Shown here piece by piece: positions 1 to 5,984 of a stretch of 5,984 bases of DNA; position 1 is the first letter of the stretch, and each line of letters starts with the position of its first letter. Under the pieces are notes generated by a model. That model worked only from the letters and a program-made list of their open reading frames with translations. It did not search any database and was not told the DNA's origin. The stretch comes from Burkholderiaceae bacterium (GTDB taxonomy: Bacteria; Pseudomonadota; Gammaproteobacteria; Burkholderiales; Burkholderiaceae). The position numbers and the translations under genes were made by a program. The DNA lies in contig JAKONL010000448.1 of the NCBI GenBank assembly GCA_022701965.1, positions 1 to 5,984 of the forward strand, in the 5' to 3' direction.

Positions 1-46
1 TGCGTCCATGCATGCGTGCGAGCGCCGATAACCAATCCAACACACC

Positions 47-50
47 GGAG
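47..50 (+). promoter_or_regulatory. Ribosome binding site of the GDPD lipoprotein gene
   Basis: GGAG lies 8 bases before the ATG at 59, a good Shine-Dalgarno match at normal spacing. It fixes the start of the gene. The remaining upstream bases (1-46) hold no promoter or operator that I can recognise. Confidence 0.7.
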
Positions 51-58
51 AACGCCCC

Positions 59-1453
59 ATGAAGAATCCAGCCTTGCTCCCGTCACCGCTTTCGCTGCGC
101 CCGATCGCAGCCGTCGTCGCCCTTGGCGCCCTCGTGTCGATGACCGCCTGCGGCGGCGGCGGAGGCAGCGACGACCCGCCGTTGAAGACGCTCGACGGCA
201 ACGCGCCGCTGGTCATCGGCCATCGCGGCCTGCCGGGGCTCTACCCGGAGGAGACGCAGAAGGCCTACGAGGCAGCCGCCGACGCCGGCGCTGATTCGCT
301 CGAGCTCGATCTGCACCTCACCAAGGACTGCGTGCCGGTCGCGCGCCACAACCCCTGGCTGAGCGACAACACGAATATCGCGCAGGTCGCGGCCACCAAT
401 GCCTCCGTGGCCGCGCGCAAGCGCACCGTGCCCGGCGTGCTCGTCGATGTGAAGTACCCGGCGATCCCGGCCAACGGCCCGGCCAAGTATCTGAGCGACC
501 TCACGAACACGGCCGACCCGAAGTCGGTGCTGAAGTCGCTGGTCGTCGACGGCGAGGACCACACCAACGACTGGTCGATCACCGACTTCACGATGGCCGA
601 GCTGCGCCTGCTGATCGGCGGCACCACCTACGACGCGCGCGCCCAGCGCCCGAGCGACCTCAATGGCAAGATGCCGATCCTGAGCTTCCAGGAGGTGATC
701 GACATCGCGAAGGCGAAGACGGCGTCGACCGGCCGCGTGATCACGGTCTACCCCGAGAGCAAGAACCCGGTCTGGAACAACGCGCAGGCCATCGCCAACG
801 GCTGCGGCGTGGCGGGCAGCCATCCGTTCGAGGACGCGATCCTGAAGGTGATGAACGCCAACGACCTCAACCGCAAGGACGCGCCGATCTACGTGCAGAG
901 CTTCGACCCCGCGAGCCTGAAGTACCTGCGATCGGCCGGCATGCAGGCCAGGGCGGTGCAGCTGGTGGACGGTAACGACATCGACTTCCGAACCGGCGAG
1001 ATGATCTACGTGACGAACGACGTCTACACCTTCGTCGACGGCCGTCCGTACAGCTGGACGCTGGCTGGTGATCCGCGCTTCTTCGGCGCGATGCTCACGC
1101 CCGCCGGCCTGGCCGAGATCAAGACCTACGCCGACGGCATCGGCCCCTGGAAGCCACAGGTGATGGCGCACACGATCGTGCCGTTCAAGACCACGGCCGG
1201 CTACACCGGATCGCTCGCGGAAGTGACCAATGTCGCGCCGACCCGCCTGATCGCCGACGCGCATCGCGCCGGACTGTTCGTGCACAGCTACACCTTCCGC
1301 AACGAGCCGCAGTACCTGGCGGGCGTCTACAAGGGCGACCCGGCGGCCGAGTACCGCGTGTATTTCGAGGCCGGCATCGACGGGGTGTTCTCGGACTTCG
1401 CGAACACGGCGTTCGCGGCGCGCAGGAGCTACCTGGCGAGCACCGGGCGCTGA
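59..1453 (+). CDS. Exported lipoprotein, glycerophosphodiester phosphodiesterase family
   Basis: This gene encodes a 464-residue secreted phosphodiesterase predicted to hydrolyse glycerophosphodiesters (deacylated phospholipids) to glycerol 3-phosphate and an alcohol. The start ATG has a GGAG box 8 bases upstream. Residues 1-30 form a Sec signal peptide with lipobox M-T-A-C, giving lipidated Cys31, followed by five glycines and an acidic S-D-D tether. The absence of Asp at +2 points to the outer membrane. The GDPD barrel begins with H55-R56-G57 and P63-E64. Metal ligands are seen as E82-x-D84, with the third probably E233 in YPESK. H55 and H97 match the two catalytic histidines of the family. 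Late family motifs are V408-H-S-Y-T-F-R-N-E and I440-D-G-V-F-S-D-F. One oddity is H97-Asn98 where relatives have His-Asp. It is longer than E. coli GlpQ and lies just upstream of phoD in the same direction. The family is clear; the exact substrate is not. Confidence 0.9.
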   Translation: MKNPALLPSPLSLRPIAAVVALGALVSMTACGGGGGSDDPPLKTLDGNAPLVIGHRGLPGLYPEETQKAYEAAADAGADSLELDLHLTKDCVPVARHNPWLSDNTNIAQVAATNASVAARKRTVPGVLVDVKYPAIPANGPAKYLSDLTNTADPKSVLKSLVVDGEDHTNDWSITDFTMAELRLLIGGTTYDARAQRPSDLNGKMPILSFQEVIDIAKAKTASTGRVITVYPESKNPVWNNAQAIANGCGVAGSHPFEDAILKVMNANDLNRKDAPIYVQSFDPASLKYLRSAGMQARAVQLVDGNDIDFRTGEMIYVTNDVYTFVDGRPYSWTLAGDPRFFGAMLTPAGLAEIKTYADGIGPWKPQVMAHTIVPFKTTAGYTGSLAEVTNVAPTRLIADAHRAGLFVHSYTFRNEPQYLAGVYKGDPAAEYRVYFEAGIDGVFSDFANTAFAARRSYLASTGR

Positions 1454-1463
1454 GCGCAGCGGT

Positions 1464-1494
1464 GCGTGGAGGCCGCGCGGGGCGGCCTTCATGC
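1464..1494 (+). terminator. Strong GC hairpin after the GDPD gene, possible terminator or attenuator
   Basis: The arms 1464-1476 and 1482-1494 pair over 13 positions, with two G-U wobbles, around a 5-base loop (GCGGG). The core AGGCCGC/GCGGCCT is perfect. It starts 10 bases after the GDPD stop codon. There is no T-run after it, so efficient intrinsic termination is doubtful. It could instead slow polymerase, protect the upstream mRNA 3' end, or lower phoD expression. The right arm contains the ATG at 1491, which argues against that codon being the phoD start. Confidence 0.45.
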
Positions 1495-3431
1495 CTGCGT
1501 CACACGGCATGCATCCAATGCGGGCGGTACCCACCACAAAGCCCACCGTGCAAGAAAAAAATCCTGGCTCGCCGCAGCCTTTCGAAAGCGATCCGCGCGA
1601 GGTGGCCAACCGCCGCCGCCGCGACTTCCTCGACTTCCTGGTCAAGTCTTCCACCAGCGCCATCGCGCTGGCCGCTGTCGGGTCGCTCGCGGCCTGCGGC
1701 GGTGGCGGCGGCGACGATCCGGGCCCCGCAGCCGCACCTGCGACGCCTCCCCAGACACCGGCGACCTTCGCCTTCGGCGTCGCGAGCGGCGATCCGCTGG
1801 CCGATCGCGTCATCCTCTGGACGCATGCGAAGGTCGCCGCGAGCACTGCGGACGTGGTGCTGACGTGGCAGGTCGCCACCGACGCCGAATTCCGGTCCGT
1901 CGTACGCAGCGGCAACGTCACCGCGACCGCGGACGCATCGTTCACCGCCAAGGTCGACGCGACCGGGCTGGTCGCGGGCACCAGCTACTTCTACCGCTTC
2001 CGCGACGCGACGGGTGCATCGTCGAGCGTCGGGACCACGCGCACGCTGCCGGCCGGCGACGCCGCTTCGGTGAAGTTCGCGGTGTTTTCCTGCGCGCTCT
2101 ACTCCGAAGGCTTCTTCCACGCCTACGACGCCGCGTCCAAGACCGACGCGCTCTATGCCGTGCACCTGGGTGACTACATCTACGAATACGGCTCCGACCC
2201 GAAGAAATACGGCAACACCAGCATCCCCGGCAATCGCGTCACGAGCCCGGCCAACGACATCGTCACGCTCAACGACTACCGCACGCGCCACGCGCTGTAC
2301 AAGTCGGACCTGAACCTGCAGGCCGCGCACGCGAAGATGCCCTGGATCACCGTGTGGGACGACCATGAGTTCGCCAACAACGCCTACGTCAACGGCGCCC
2401 AGAACCACGATCCGGCCACGCAGGGCGACTGGGTCACGCGGAAGAACATCGCGGCGCGCGCGTATCACGAGTGGATGCCGATCCGCACGCCGGACACGGC
2501 CAACCTGCTGAAGATCTACCGCCGTTTCGACTTCGGCCGGCTCTTCACGCTGCACATGCTCGACACGCGCATCGAAGGGCGCGACCGCCAGTACGACGAC
2601 TACGGCGACAAGGACGGAGGCATCGGCCGCTATCTGGCCGGCGTCACGCCCAACGCCGCGGGCATCCGGCCCGACGCGTCGCGCCAGATGATGAGCGCCG
2701 AGCAGCAGAACTGGCTGACCGGCGGCATGAATGCATCGGCCGCGACCTGGCAGTTTCTGGGCAACCAGACCATCATGGCGCGCATGTGGATGCCGGCTTC
2801 GGTGCTGACTGCCTTCACGACCAACCCGTCGGGCGTGCAGGCAGCAGTGACGGCCTTTCTCGGCGCCAAGGCGACGCGTGCCGCGGGCGGTGCCGCCGCG
2901 CTGACGCCCGCGCAGGCGGCGCTGCTGAATCCGGCGGTCAACCCGCGCCTGCCCTACAGCCTCGATTCGTGGGACGGCTATCCCGCCCAGCGCGATGCGA
3001 TCCTGCAGTCGGCGCGGTCGCAGGGCAAGCGGCTGGTCACGCTGTCGGGCGACTCGCACGACGGCTGGTTCACCAGCCTCACGACGCTCGCGGGCGAGAA
3101 GGCCGGCATCGAGTTCGCCGGCACCTCGGTCACCTCGACCGGCTTCGAATCAGCGGGCCTGGGCGCGCTGGCCGCGTCCATCGACGGCAGCGCGCTGGTG
3201 CCGCAGCTGGGCAATGCCGCGATCGGCGCCGGGCTCGGTCTCATCGACGACGTGAACTACTGCGACACGACGCAGCGCGGCTACCTGCTCATGACGGTCA
3301 CGGCGGCGGCGGTGAAGGCGGAGTACGTGTTCGTCACCAGCGTGAAGCAGCCGACCTATGCCGCCGCCGTCGGCAGGACCGTGACCGTGGCGGCGACGGC
3401 CACCGGAACCGCGGCACCGGTCATCGCCTGA
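1491..3431 (+). CDS. phoD: PhoD-family alkaline phosphatase/phosphodiesterase, Tat-exported lipoprotein
   Basis: This gene encodes a metal-dependent phosphatase/phosphodiesterase acting outside the cytoplasm. Numbering is from the longest frame (646 residues). R43-R44-D-F-L is a twin-arginine motif, followed by a hydrophobic stretch and lipobox L66-A-A-C69, then five glycines and D-D-P. The PhoD N-terminal domain begins near FGVASGDP and VILWTHA. The metallophosphatase core shows C201, H225-L-G-D228-Y-I-Y, W289-D-D-H292-E and N296-N297, then FLGNQ and G-D521-S-H523, all typical of PhoD. Tat export fits a cofactor-loaded enzyme; B. subtilis PhoD uses Fe and Ca. The start is uncertain: ATG 1491 is buried in a hairpin, while ATG 1518 or GTG 1548 (followed by an A-rich stretch) would leave the Tat signal whole. 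None has a clear ribosome binding site. The GDPD gene upstream suggests joint phosphate scavenging. PhoD relatives may be phosphodiesterases rather than monoesterases. Confidence 0.9.
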   Translation: MPASHGMHPMRAVPTTKPTVQEKNPGSPQPFESDPREVANRRRRDFLDFLVKSSTSAIALAAVGSLAACGGGGGDDPGPAAAPATPPQTPATFAFGVASGDPLADRVILWTHAKVAASTADVVLTWQVATDAEFRSVVRSGNVTATADASFTAKVDATGLVAGTSYFYRFRDATGASSSVGTTRTLPAGDAASVKFAVFSCALYSEGFFHAYDAASKTDALYAVHLGDYIYEYGSDPKKYGNTSIPGNRVTSPANDIVTLNDYRTRHALYKSDLNLQAAHAKMPWITVWDDHEFANNAYVNGAQNHDPATQGDWVTRKNIAARAYHEWMPIRTPDTANLLKIYRRFDFGRLFTLHMLDTRIEGRDRQYDDYGDKDGGIGRYLAGVTPNAAGIRPDASRQMMSAEQQNWLTGGMNASAATWQFLGNQTIMARMWMPASVLTAFTTNPSGVQAAVTAFLGAKATRAAGGAAALTPAQAALLNPAVNPRLPYSLDSWDGYPAQRDAILQSARSQGKRLVTLSGDSHDGWFTSLTTLAGEKAGIEFAGTSVTSTGFESAGLGALAASIDGSALVPQLGNAAIGAGLGLIDDVNYCDTTQRGYLLMTVTAAAVKAEYVFVTSVKQPTYAAAVGRTVTVAATATGTAAPVIA

Positions 3432-3447
3432 GCGGCACGGCCGTCAG
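3428..3447. terminator. Bulged hairpin between convergent genes, possible bidirectional terminator
   Basis: CTGA(G)CGGC at 3428-3436 pairs with GCCGTCAG at 3440-3447 around an ACG loop, with a single bulged G at 3432. It spans the phoD stop codon (3429-3431) and the reductase stop codon (3444-3446) of the opposite strand. It is placed where a shared terminator is expected, but the stem is short and has no T-tract on either side. I see no better terminator in this 12-base gap. Confidence 0.3.
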
Positions 3448-4478
3448 CCGACCTTCAGGAGCGCATGCAGCCGCGTGCTGGTCGTCGTGTACTGCAGCGG
3501 AATCGCCTCGCCCGGGAACACGAGGGCCGCCGCGCCCCACGCGGCCAGCGTGGCCTCGTGGAAGCCGCAGACGATCAGCTTCTTCTTGCCCGGGTAGGTG
3601 TTGATGTCGCCGACCGCGAACACGCCGGGCTCGCGGGTCTCGAACTTCTGCGTGTCCACCGGCACCTGCTTGCGCTGCAGGTCCAGCCCCCAGTCCGCGA
3701 TGGGTCCGAGCCGCGGGGAGATGCCCAGACACGCGACCAGTGCATCGACCGGCAGGTTCACCACCGACTCGTCGGACCGTGTGACCTGCAATGTCGTCTC
3801 GTCGAGTGCCGTGGGCTGGCCGACGACGAACCCCATGTCGCCCGCATCGATCTCCTCGCGCAGCTTCGCGACGGTCTCCGGCGCGGCCTGGAAGCCGTCG
3901 CGCCGGTGCACCAGCGCGACCTTGCCACCGCGTCCGGTGCGTCGTTCGAGTGCGCTCAATGCCAACGCCGTCTGCAGCGCCGCTTCGTCGCCGCCCTGAA
4001 CCACGATGGCCTGGGCGGCGAAGCGCTCGACTGCGTCGGGATGGAGTTCGGGGTGGTAGAGCAGCCGCGTACCTTCGAAGCGCGAGATGCCTTCGACGGC
4101 CACGCGGCGCGGCACGAAGGCGCCCACGCCGCCGGCGATGAACACCGTCTTGGCGAGGAAAGTCGTTCCGTGATCGGTGCCGAGCAGCAACCGGCCATCG
4201 GGCTGGCGTTCGAGCGTCGCGATCTGCTGGCCGAAATGCATCGTCGGCGCGAAGGGCGCGACCTGCGCCAGCAGCGAATCGACCAGCGCACGCCCGGTCG
4301 TGGCCGGCGTGCCGGGAATGTCGTAGATGGGTTTGTCGCCGTACAGCTCGACACACTGGCCACCCGCATGGGGCAGGGTGTCGACGATATGGCAAGGGAT
4401 CTCGAGCAGGCCGAGCTGGAAGGCCTGGAACAGCCCGACCGGGCCGGCGCCGACGACGAGCGCGTCGGTCTCGATCAA
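3444..4478 (-). CDS. Ferredoxin-NADP+ reductase, thioredoxin-reductase-like type
   Basis: This is a 344-residue cytoplasmic flavoenzyme moving electrons between NAD(P)H and ferredoxin, close in length to B. subtilis YumC-type reductases. FAD binding is shown by G10-A-G-P-V-G15 near the N-terminus, then [27 protein letters not shown] and V289-G-D291[18 protein letters not shown]. The C-terminal [12 protein letters not shown] is the tail that stacks on FAD in this family. The start is TTG at 4478: the frame is open further upstream, but that part merely overlaps fdxA, and the next Met lies well inside the FAD domain. TTG overlaps the fdxA TGA as TTGA, indicating translational coupling. The NADPH site is odd: the usual GGGDSA reads Q161-G-G-D-E-A, and HRRDxFR reads H191-R-R-D-G-F-Q197, so cofactor preference may be changed. 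Its likely partner is the adjacent FdxA. An unrelated disulfide reductase role is unlikely, as no CxxC pair is present. Confidence 0.9.
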   Translation of the reverse strand: MIETDALVVGAGPVGLFQAFQLGLLEIPCHIVDTLPHAGGQCVELYGDKPIYDIPGTPATTGRALVDSLLAQVAPFAPTMHFGQQIATLERQPDGRLLLGTDHGTTFLAKTVFIAGGVGAFVPRRVAVEGISRFEGTRLLYHPELHPDAVERFAAQAIVVQGGDEAALQTALALSALERRTGRGGKVALVHRRDGFQAAPETVAKLREEIDAGDMGFVVGQPTALDETTLQVTRSDESVVNLPVDALVACLGISPRLGPIADWGLDLQRKQVPVDTQKFETREPGVFAVGDINTYPGKKKLIVCGFHEATLAAWGAAALVFPGEAIPLQYTTTSTRLHALLKVG

Positions 4479-4804
4479 CGCACCAGTTCCGCGATCTTGT
4501 TCGGCTTGTCCTTCCACTCGTCGGCATCGGGCAGCGCGGGCTTGCGCTTGGTGATGCTCTTCCAGCCGTCGGCGTTCGTGAGTTCGGCGTTGAGCTGGAT
4601 GAAGGCGGTCTGGTCGGCCGGCAGGTCTTCCTCGGCGTAGATCGCGTTGACCGGGCATTCGGGAATGCAGACCGCGCAGTCGATGCATTCGTCCGGGTCG
4701 ATCACCAGCATGTTCGGACCTTCGCGGAAGCAGTCCACGGGGCACACGTCGACGCAATCGGTGTATTTGCAGCGGATGCAGTTTTCGGAAACGACATGTG
4801 TCAT
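4475..4804 (-). CDS. fdxA: 7Fe ferredoxin FdxA (3Fe-4S plus 4Fe-4S)
   Basis: This gene encodes a 109-residue soluble low-potential electron carrier of the Azotobacter vinelandii ferredoxin I type, matching it in length and along its whole sequence. By alignment with that protein, C9, C17 and C50 bind the 3Fe-4S cluster and C21, C40, C43 and C46 bind the 4Fe-4S cluster. C12 and C25 match its two free cysteines. The C-terminal extension (FIQLNAEL, then LPDADEW) is the characteristic tail after the cluster domain. The ATG at 4804 fits the family N-terminus exactly; a weak AGG at 4812-4810 lies 5 bases upstream. The frame stays open to 5044, but that part overlaps cysN and is not family sequence. 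The stop overlaps the TTG start of the downstream reductase, its probable redox partner. cysN lies 85 bases upstream on the same strand. Confidence 0.95.
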   Translation of the reverse strand: MTHVVSENCIRCKYTDCVDVCPVDCFREGPNMLVIDPDECIDCAVCIPECPVNAIYAEEDLPADQTAFIQLNAELTNADGWKSITKRKPALPDADEWKDKPNKIAELVR

Positions 4805-4866
4805 GGGAACCTGGAGAGTCTGTCGCCGGCTTGATGCGGCCTGGGGTTGATCGAGGGGAACCCGGT

Positions 4867-4872
4867 ATTTTA
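4867..4872 (-). promoter_or_regulatory. Possible -10 element upstream of fdxA
   Basis: On the minus strand TAAAAT (4872 to 4867) is the most AT-rich hexamer in the 85-base cysN-fdxA gap and stands out in this GC-rich region. It would start transcription about 55 bases before the fdxA ATG. No good -35 box sits 16-18 bases upstream, so it is weak or activator-dependent if real. Read-through from cysN is an equally good explanation for fdxA expression. Confidence 0.25.
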
Positions 4873-4884
4873 GGGATGTCGCAA

Positions 4885-4898
4885 GAGGATTAATCCTC
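4885..4898. repeat. 14-base perfect palindrome over the cysN stop codon
   Basis: GAGGATTAATCCTC is a perfect palindrome. Its centre lies within the cysN stop codon TAA (minus strand 4892-4890). It could form a small stem-loop in RNA (GAGGA-TTAA-TCCTC), or be a dimeric protein binding site just upstream of fdxA. A chance match helped by the stop codon cannot be ruled out. Confidence 0.45.
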
Positions 4899-5984
4899 GG
4901 CTGGCCGAACCAGCACCGCGGCGGAGGTCTTGTGCGAGGCCGTGTCGACCAGCACCAGCGAGCCGAGCGCGCGCGACTGCGCGAACGGCAGCACCGCGAG
5001 CGGCTGCTGCAGCGCGAGCACGATGTCGCCGATGGCGTTCGCATCGAGCTGCGTCGCCGGCTCGGACGCGAGCGTGGTGATGTTCACCCGGTCGACGATG
5101 CGCGCGACCTTGGCCTTCACCCAGCGATGGCCCTGCAGCGCCCAGTAGACGCGGCCCGCCACGAGCGGCTCGTCGTCGAGCCAGGCGACCGTGGCGGTGA
5201 TCTCGCGCACCGGCGTGAAGGCGTCGGGTGCGAGCAGCCAGTCGCCGCGCGAGACGTCGATCTCGCGGTCGAGCACGATGCCGCCGCTGTGGCCGGCATG
5301 CACGGTGCCGGGGCGGCGCGCATGGTCGAGCACCTGCGCGACGGTGGCGGTCTGGCCGCTCGGCAGCACGGTCACGCGCTGGCCCGGCGCGACGTGGCCG
5401 CTCGCGACCCGGCCCCAGAACACGCGGCGGCCCTGCGAGGTGTCGGCCGATCCGGAGAACTTCTCGACCCACTGCACCGGGAACGCGAACGGCACGTCCT
5501 CGTCCTGCGCCGTCACGGGCAGCGTCTCGAGCAGGTCGAGCAGCCCCGGGCCGTCGTAGCCGGCCCAGCCCGGATGCGGCACGACCACGTTCCAGCCCTT
5601 GAGCGCCGAGATCGGGACGATGGCCGAGACCTGCACACCGGCGCTGTCCGCGAAGGCGTGCAACGCCGTCGAGATCCGCCCGAAGGCGAGCTCGGCGTCG
5701 TCGACGGCGTCGAGCTTGTTCACCGCGAACACGATCGACTGCACGCGCAGCAGGCTGCACAGCAGCGTGTGGCGGCGCGTCTGCGCGAGCAGCTCGCCGC
5801 GCACCACCTCGCCGTCGCCGACTTCCGCCGCCCACTTGAGCTTGGTCGCGTCGACCAGCACCACGGCCGCGTCGGCGCTCGACGCCGCCGTCACCATGTT
5901 GCGCGTGTACTGCTCGTGCCCCGGCGCATCGCCGATGATGAACTTGCGCTTCGCAGTGGAGAAGTAGCGGTAGGCCACGTCGAT
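4890..5984 (-). CDS. cysN: Sulfate adenylyltransferase subunit 1 (CysN), 3' part
   Basis: CysN is the GTPase subunit of ATP sulfurylase. With CysD it makes adenosine 5'-phosphosulfate from sulfate and ATP in cytoplasmic sulfate assimilation, with GTP hydrolysis driving the reaction. The gene is cut by the window edge: the visible 364 residues begin at I-D-V-A-Y-R-Y-F, the switch I/G2 region, so roughly the first 100 residues with the P-loop are outside. Counting from the edge, D19-A-P-G22-HEQYTRNM is G3, N89-K-L-D92 is G4 and S126-A-L is G5. The EF-Tu-like beta-barrel domains follow ([19 protein letters not shown]). An insertion around KLKW before QTRRH makes this loop longer than in E. coli CysN. 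The protein ends shortly after LVRPAED, with no APS kinase domain, so it is not a CysNC/NodQ fusion. fdxA and a ferredoxin reductase follow on the same strand. Confidence 0.95.
   Translation of the reverse strand: MDVAYRYFSTAKRKFIIGDAPGHEQYTRNMVTAASSADAAVVLVDATKLKWAAEVGDGEVVRGELLAQTRRHTLLCSLLRVQSIVFAVNKLDAVDDAELAFGRISTALHAFADSAGVQVSAIVPISALKGWNVVVPHPGWAGYDGPGLLDLLETLPVTAQDEDVPFAFPVQWVEKFSGSADTSQGRRVFWGRVASGHVAPGQRVTVLPSGQTATVAQVLDHARRPGTVHAGHSGGIVLDREIDVSRGDWLLAPDAFTPVREITATVAWLDDEPLVAGRVYWALQGHRWVKAKVARIVDRVNITTLASEPATQLDANAIGDIVLALQQPLAVLPFAQSRALGSLVLVDTASHKTSAAVLVRPAED

Noticed and set aside
2..20. GCATGC-rich alternating stretch at the window start, partly echoed near 1506-1521
   Set aside because: The matches are short and imperfect and sit in unrelated positions; likely chance.
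1493..1517. Possible Pho box before phoD (TGCGTCACACGGCATGCATC)
   Set aside because: It resembles two direct TGTCAT-like half-sites only loosely and lacks the AT-rich spacer, so it cannot be supported by eye. A position-weight-matrix scan would decide.
83..1981. Very long open frame on the minus strand (632 codons) opposite the GDPD and phoD genes
   Set aside because: It is antisense to two clear protein families, is rich in Arg, His and Val as expected for a shadow frame in GC-rich DNA, and shows no recognisable domain.
1500..3059. Second long minus-strand open frame (519 codons) opposite phoD
   Set aside because: Same type of composition-driven shadow; no domain, no start signal, and the phoD frame carries all family motifs.
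3465..4640. Plus-strand open frame (391 codons) opposite the reductase and fdxA
   Set aside because: The minus strand encodes both conserved proteins; this frame has no recognisable motif.
4479..4757. Upstream extension of the reductase frame to 4757
   Set aside because: The extension reads through fdxA in another frame, is Arg-rich and unlike any family sequence; the FAD motif begins just after TTG 4478.
4847..4865. Small inverted repeat GGGTT/AACCC in the fdxA leader
   Set aside because: Five base pairs with a ten-base loop and no supporting context; too weak to call a regulatory structure.

Overview
The window is a stretch of GC-rich (roughly two thirds G+C), densely coded chromosome from a proteobacterium. 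The CysN type, the 7Fe ferredoxin next to a thioredoxin-reductase-like ferredoxin reductase, and the lipoproteins with a Cys-Gly5 anchor all suggest a betaproteobacterium of the order Burkholderiales, possibly Comamonadaceae. That placement is from family resemblance only. There are no RNA genes, CRISPR arrays, insertion sequences or obvious signs of horizontal transfer.

Plus strand, left half (59-3431): two exported phosphoesterase lipoproteins lie in tandem. The first is a Sec-type lipoprotein of the glycerophosphodiester phosphodiesterase (GDPD/GlpQ-like) family. The second is a Tat-type lipoprotein of the PhoD alkaline phosphatase/phosphodiesterase family. Together they look like a surface or periplasmic phosphate-scavenging pair that would release phosphate from phospholipid-derived or other organic phosphodiesters. 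A strong GC hairpin (1464-1494) lies between them and covers the first possible start codon of phoD. No convincing Pho box is visible.

Minus strand, right half (5984-3444, read right to left): the 3' part of cysN (GTPase subunit of sulfate adenylyltransferase; its start lies beyond the window) is followed by fdxA (7Fe ferredoxin) and then a ferredoxin-NADP+ reductase gene. fdxA and the reductase overlap by 4 bases, with a TTG start inside TTGA, so they are surely co-translated. cysN and fdxA are 85 bases apart, with a 14-base perfect palindrome over the cysN stop codon. The likely logic is that CysN activates sulfate while the FdxA/reductase pair could supply electrons from NADPH for later reductive steps such as ferredoxin-dependent sulfite reduction. 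That link is inferred from gene order.

The two blocks converge. Only 12 bases separate the phoD and reductase stop codons, and a bulged hairpin spans both stops. The most notable points are the altered NADPH-binding motifs of the reductase, the cysN-fdxA-reductase arrangement, the paired Sec/Tat lipoproteins and the three small structured DNA elements at gene ends. I see no wholly new system here; the region is mostly recognisable metabolism.
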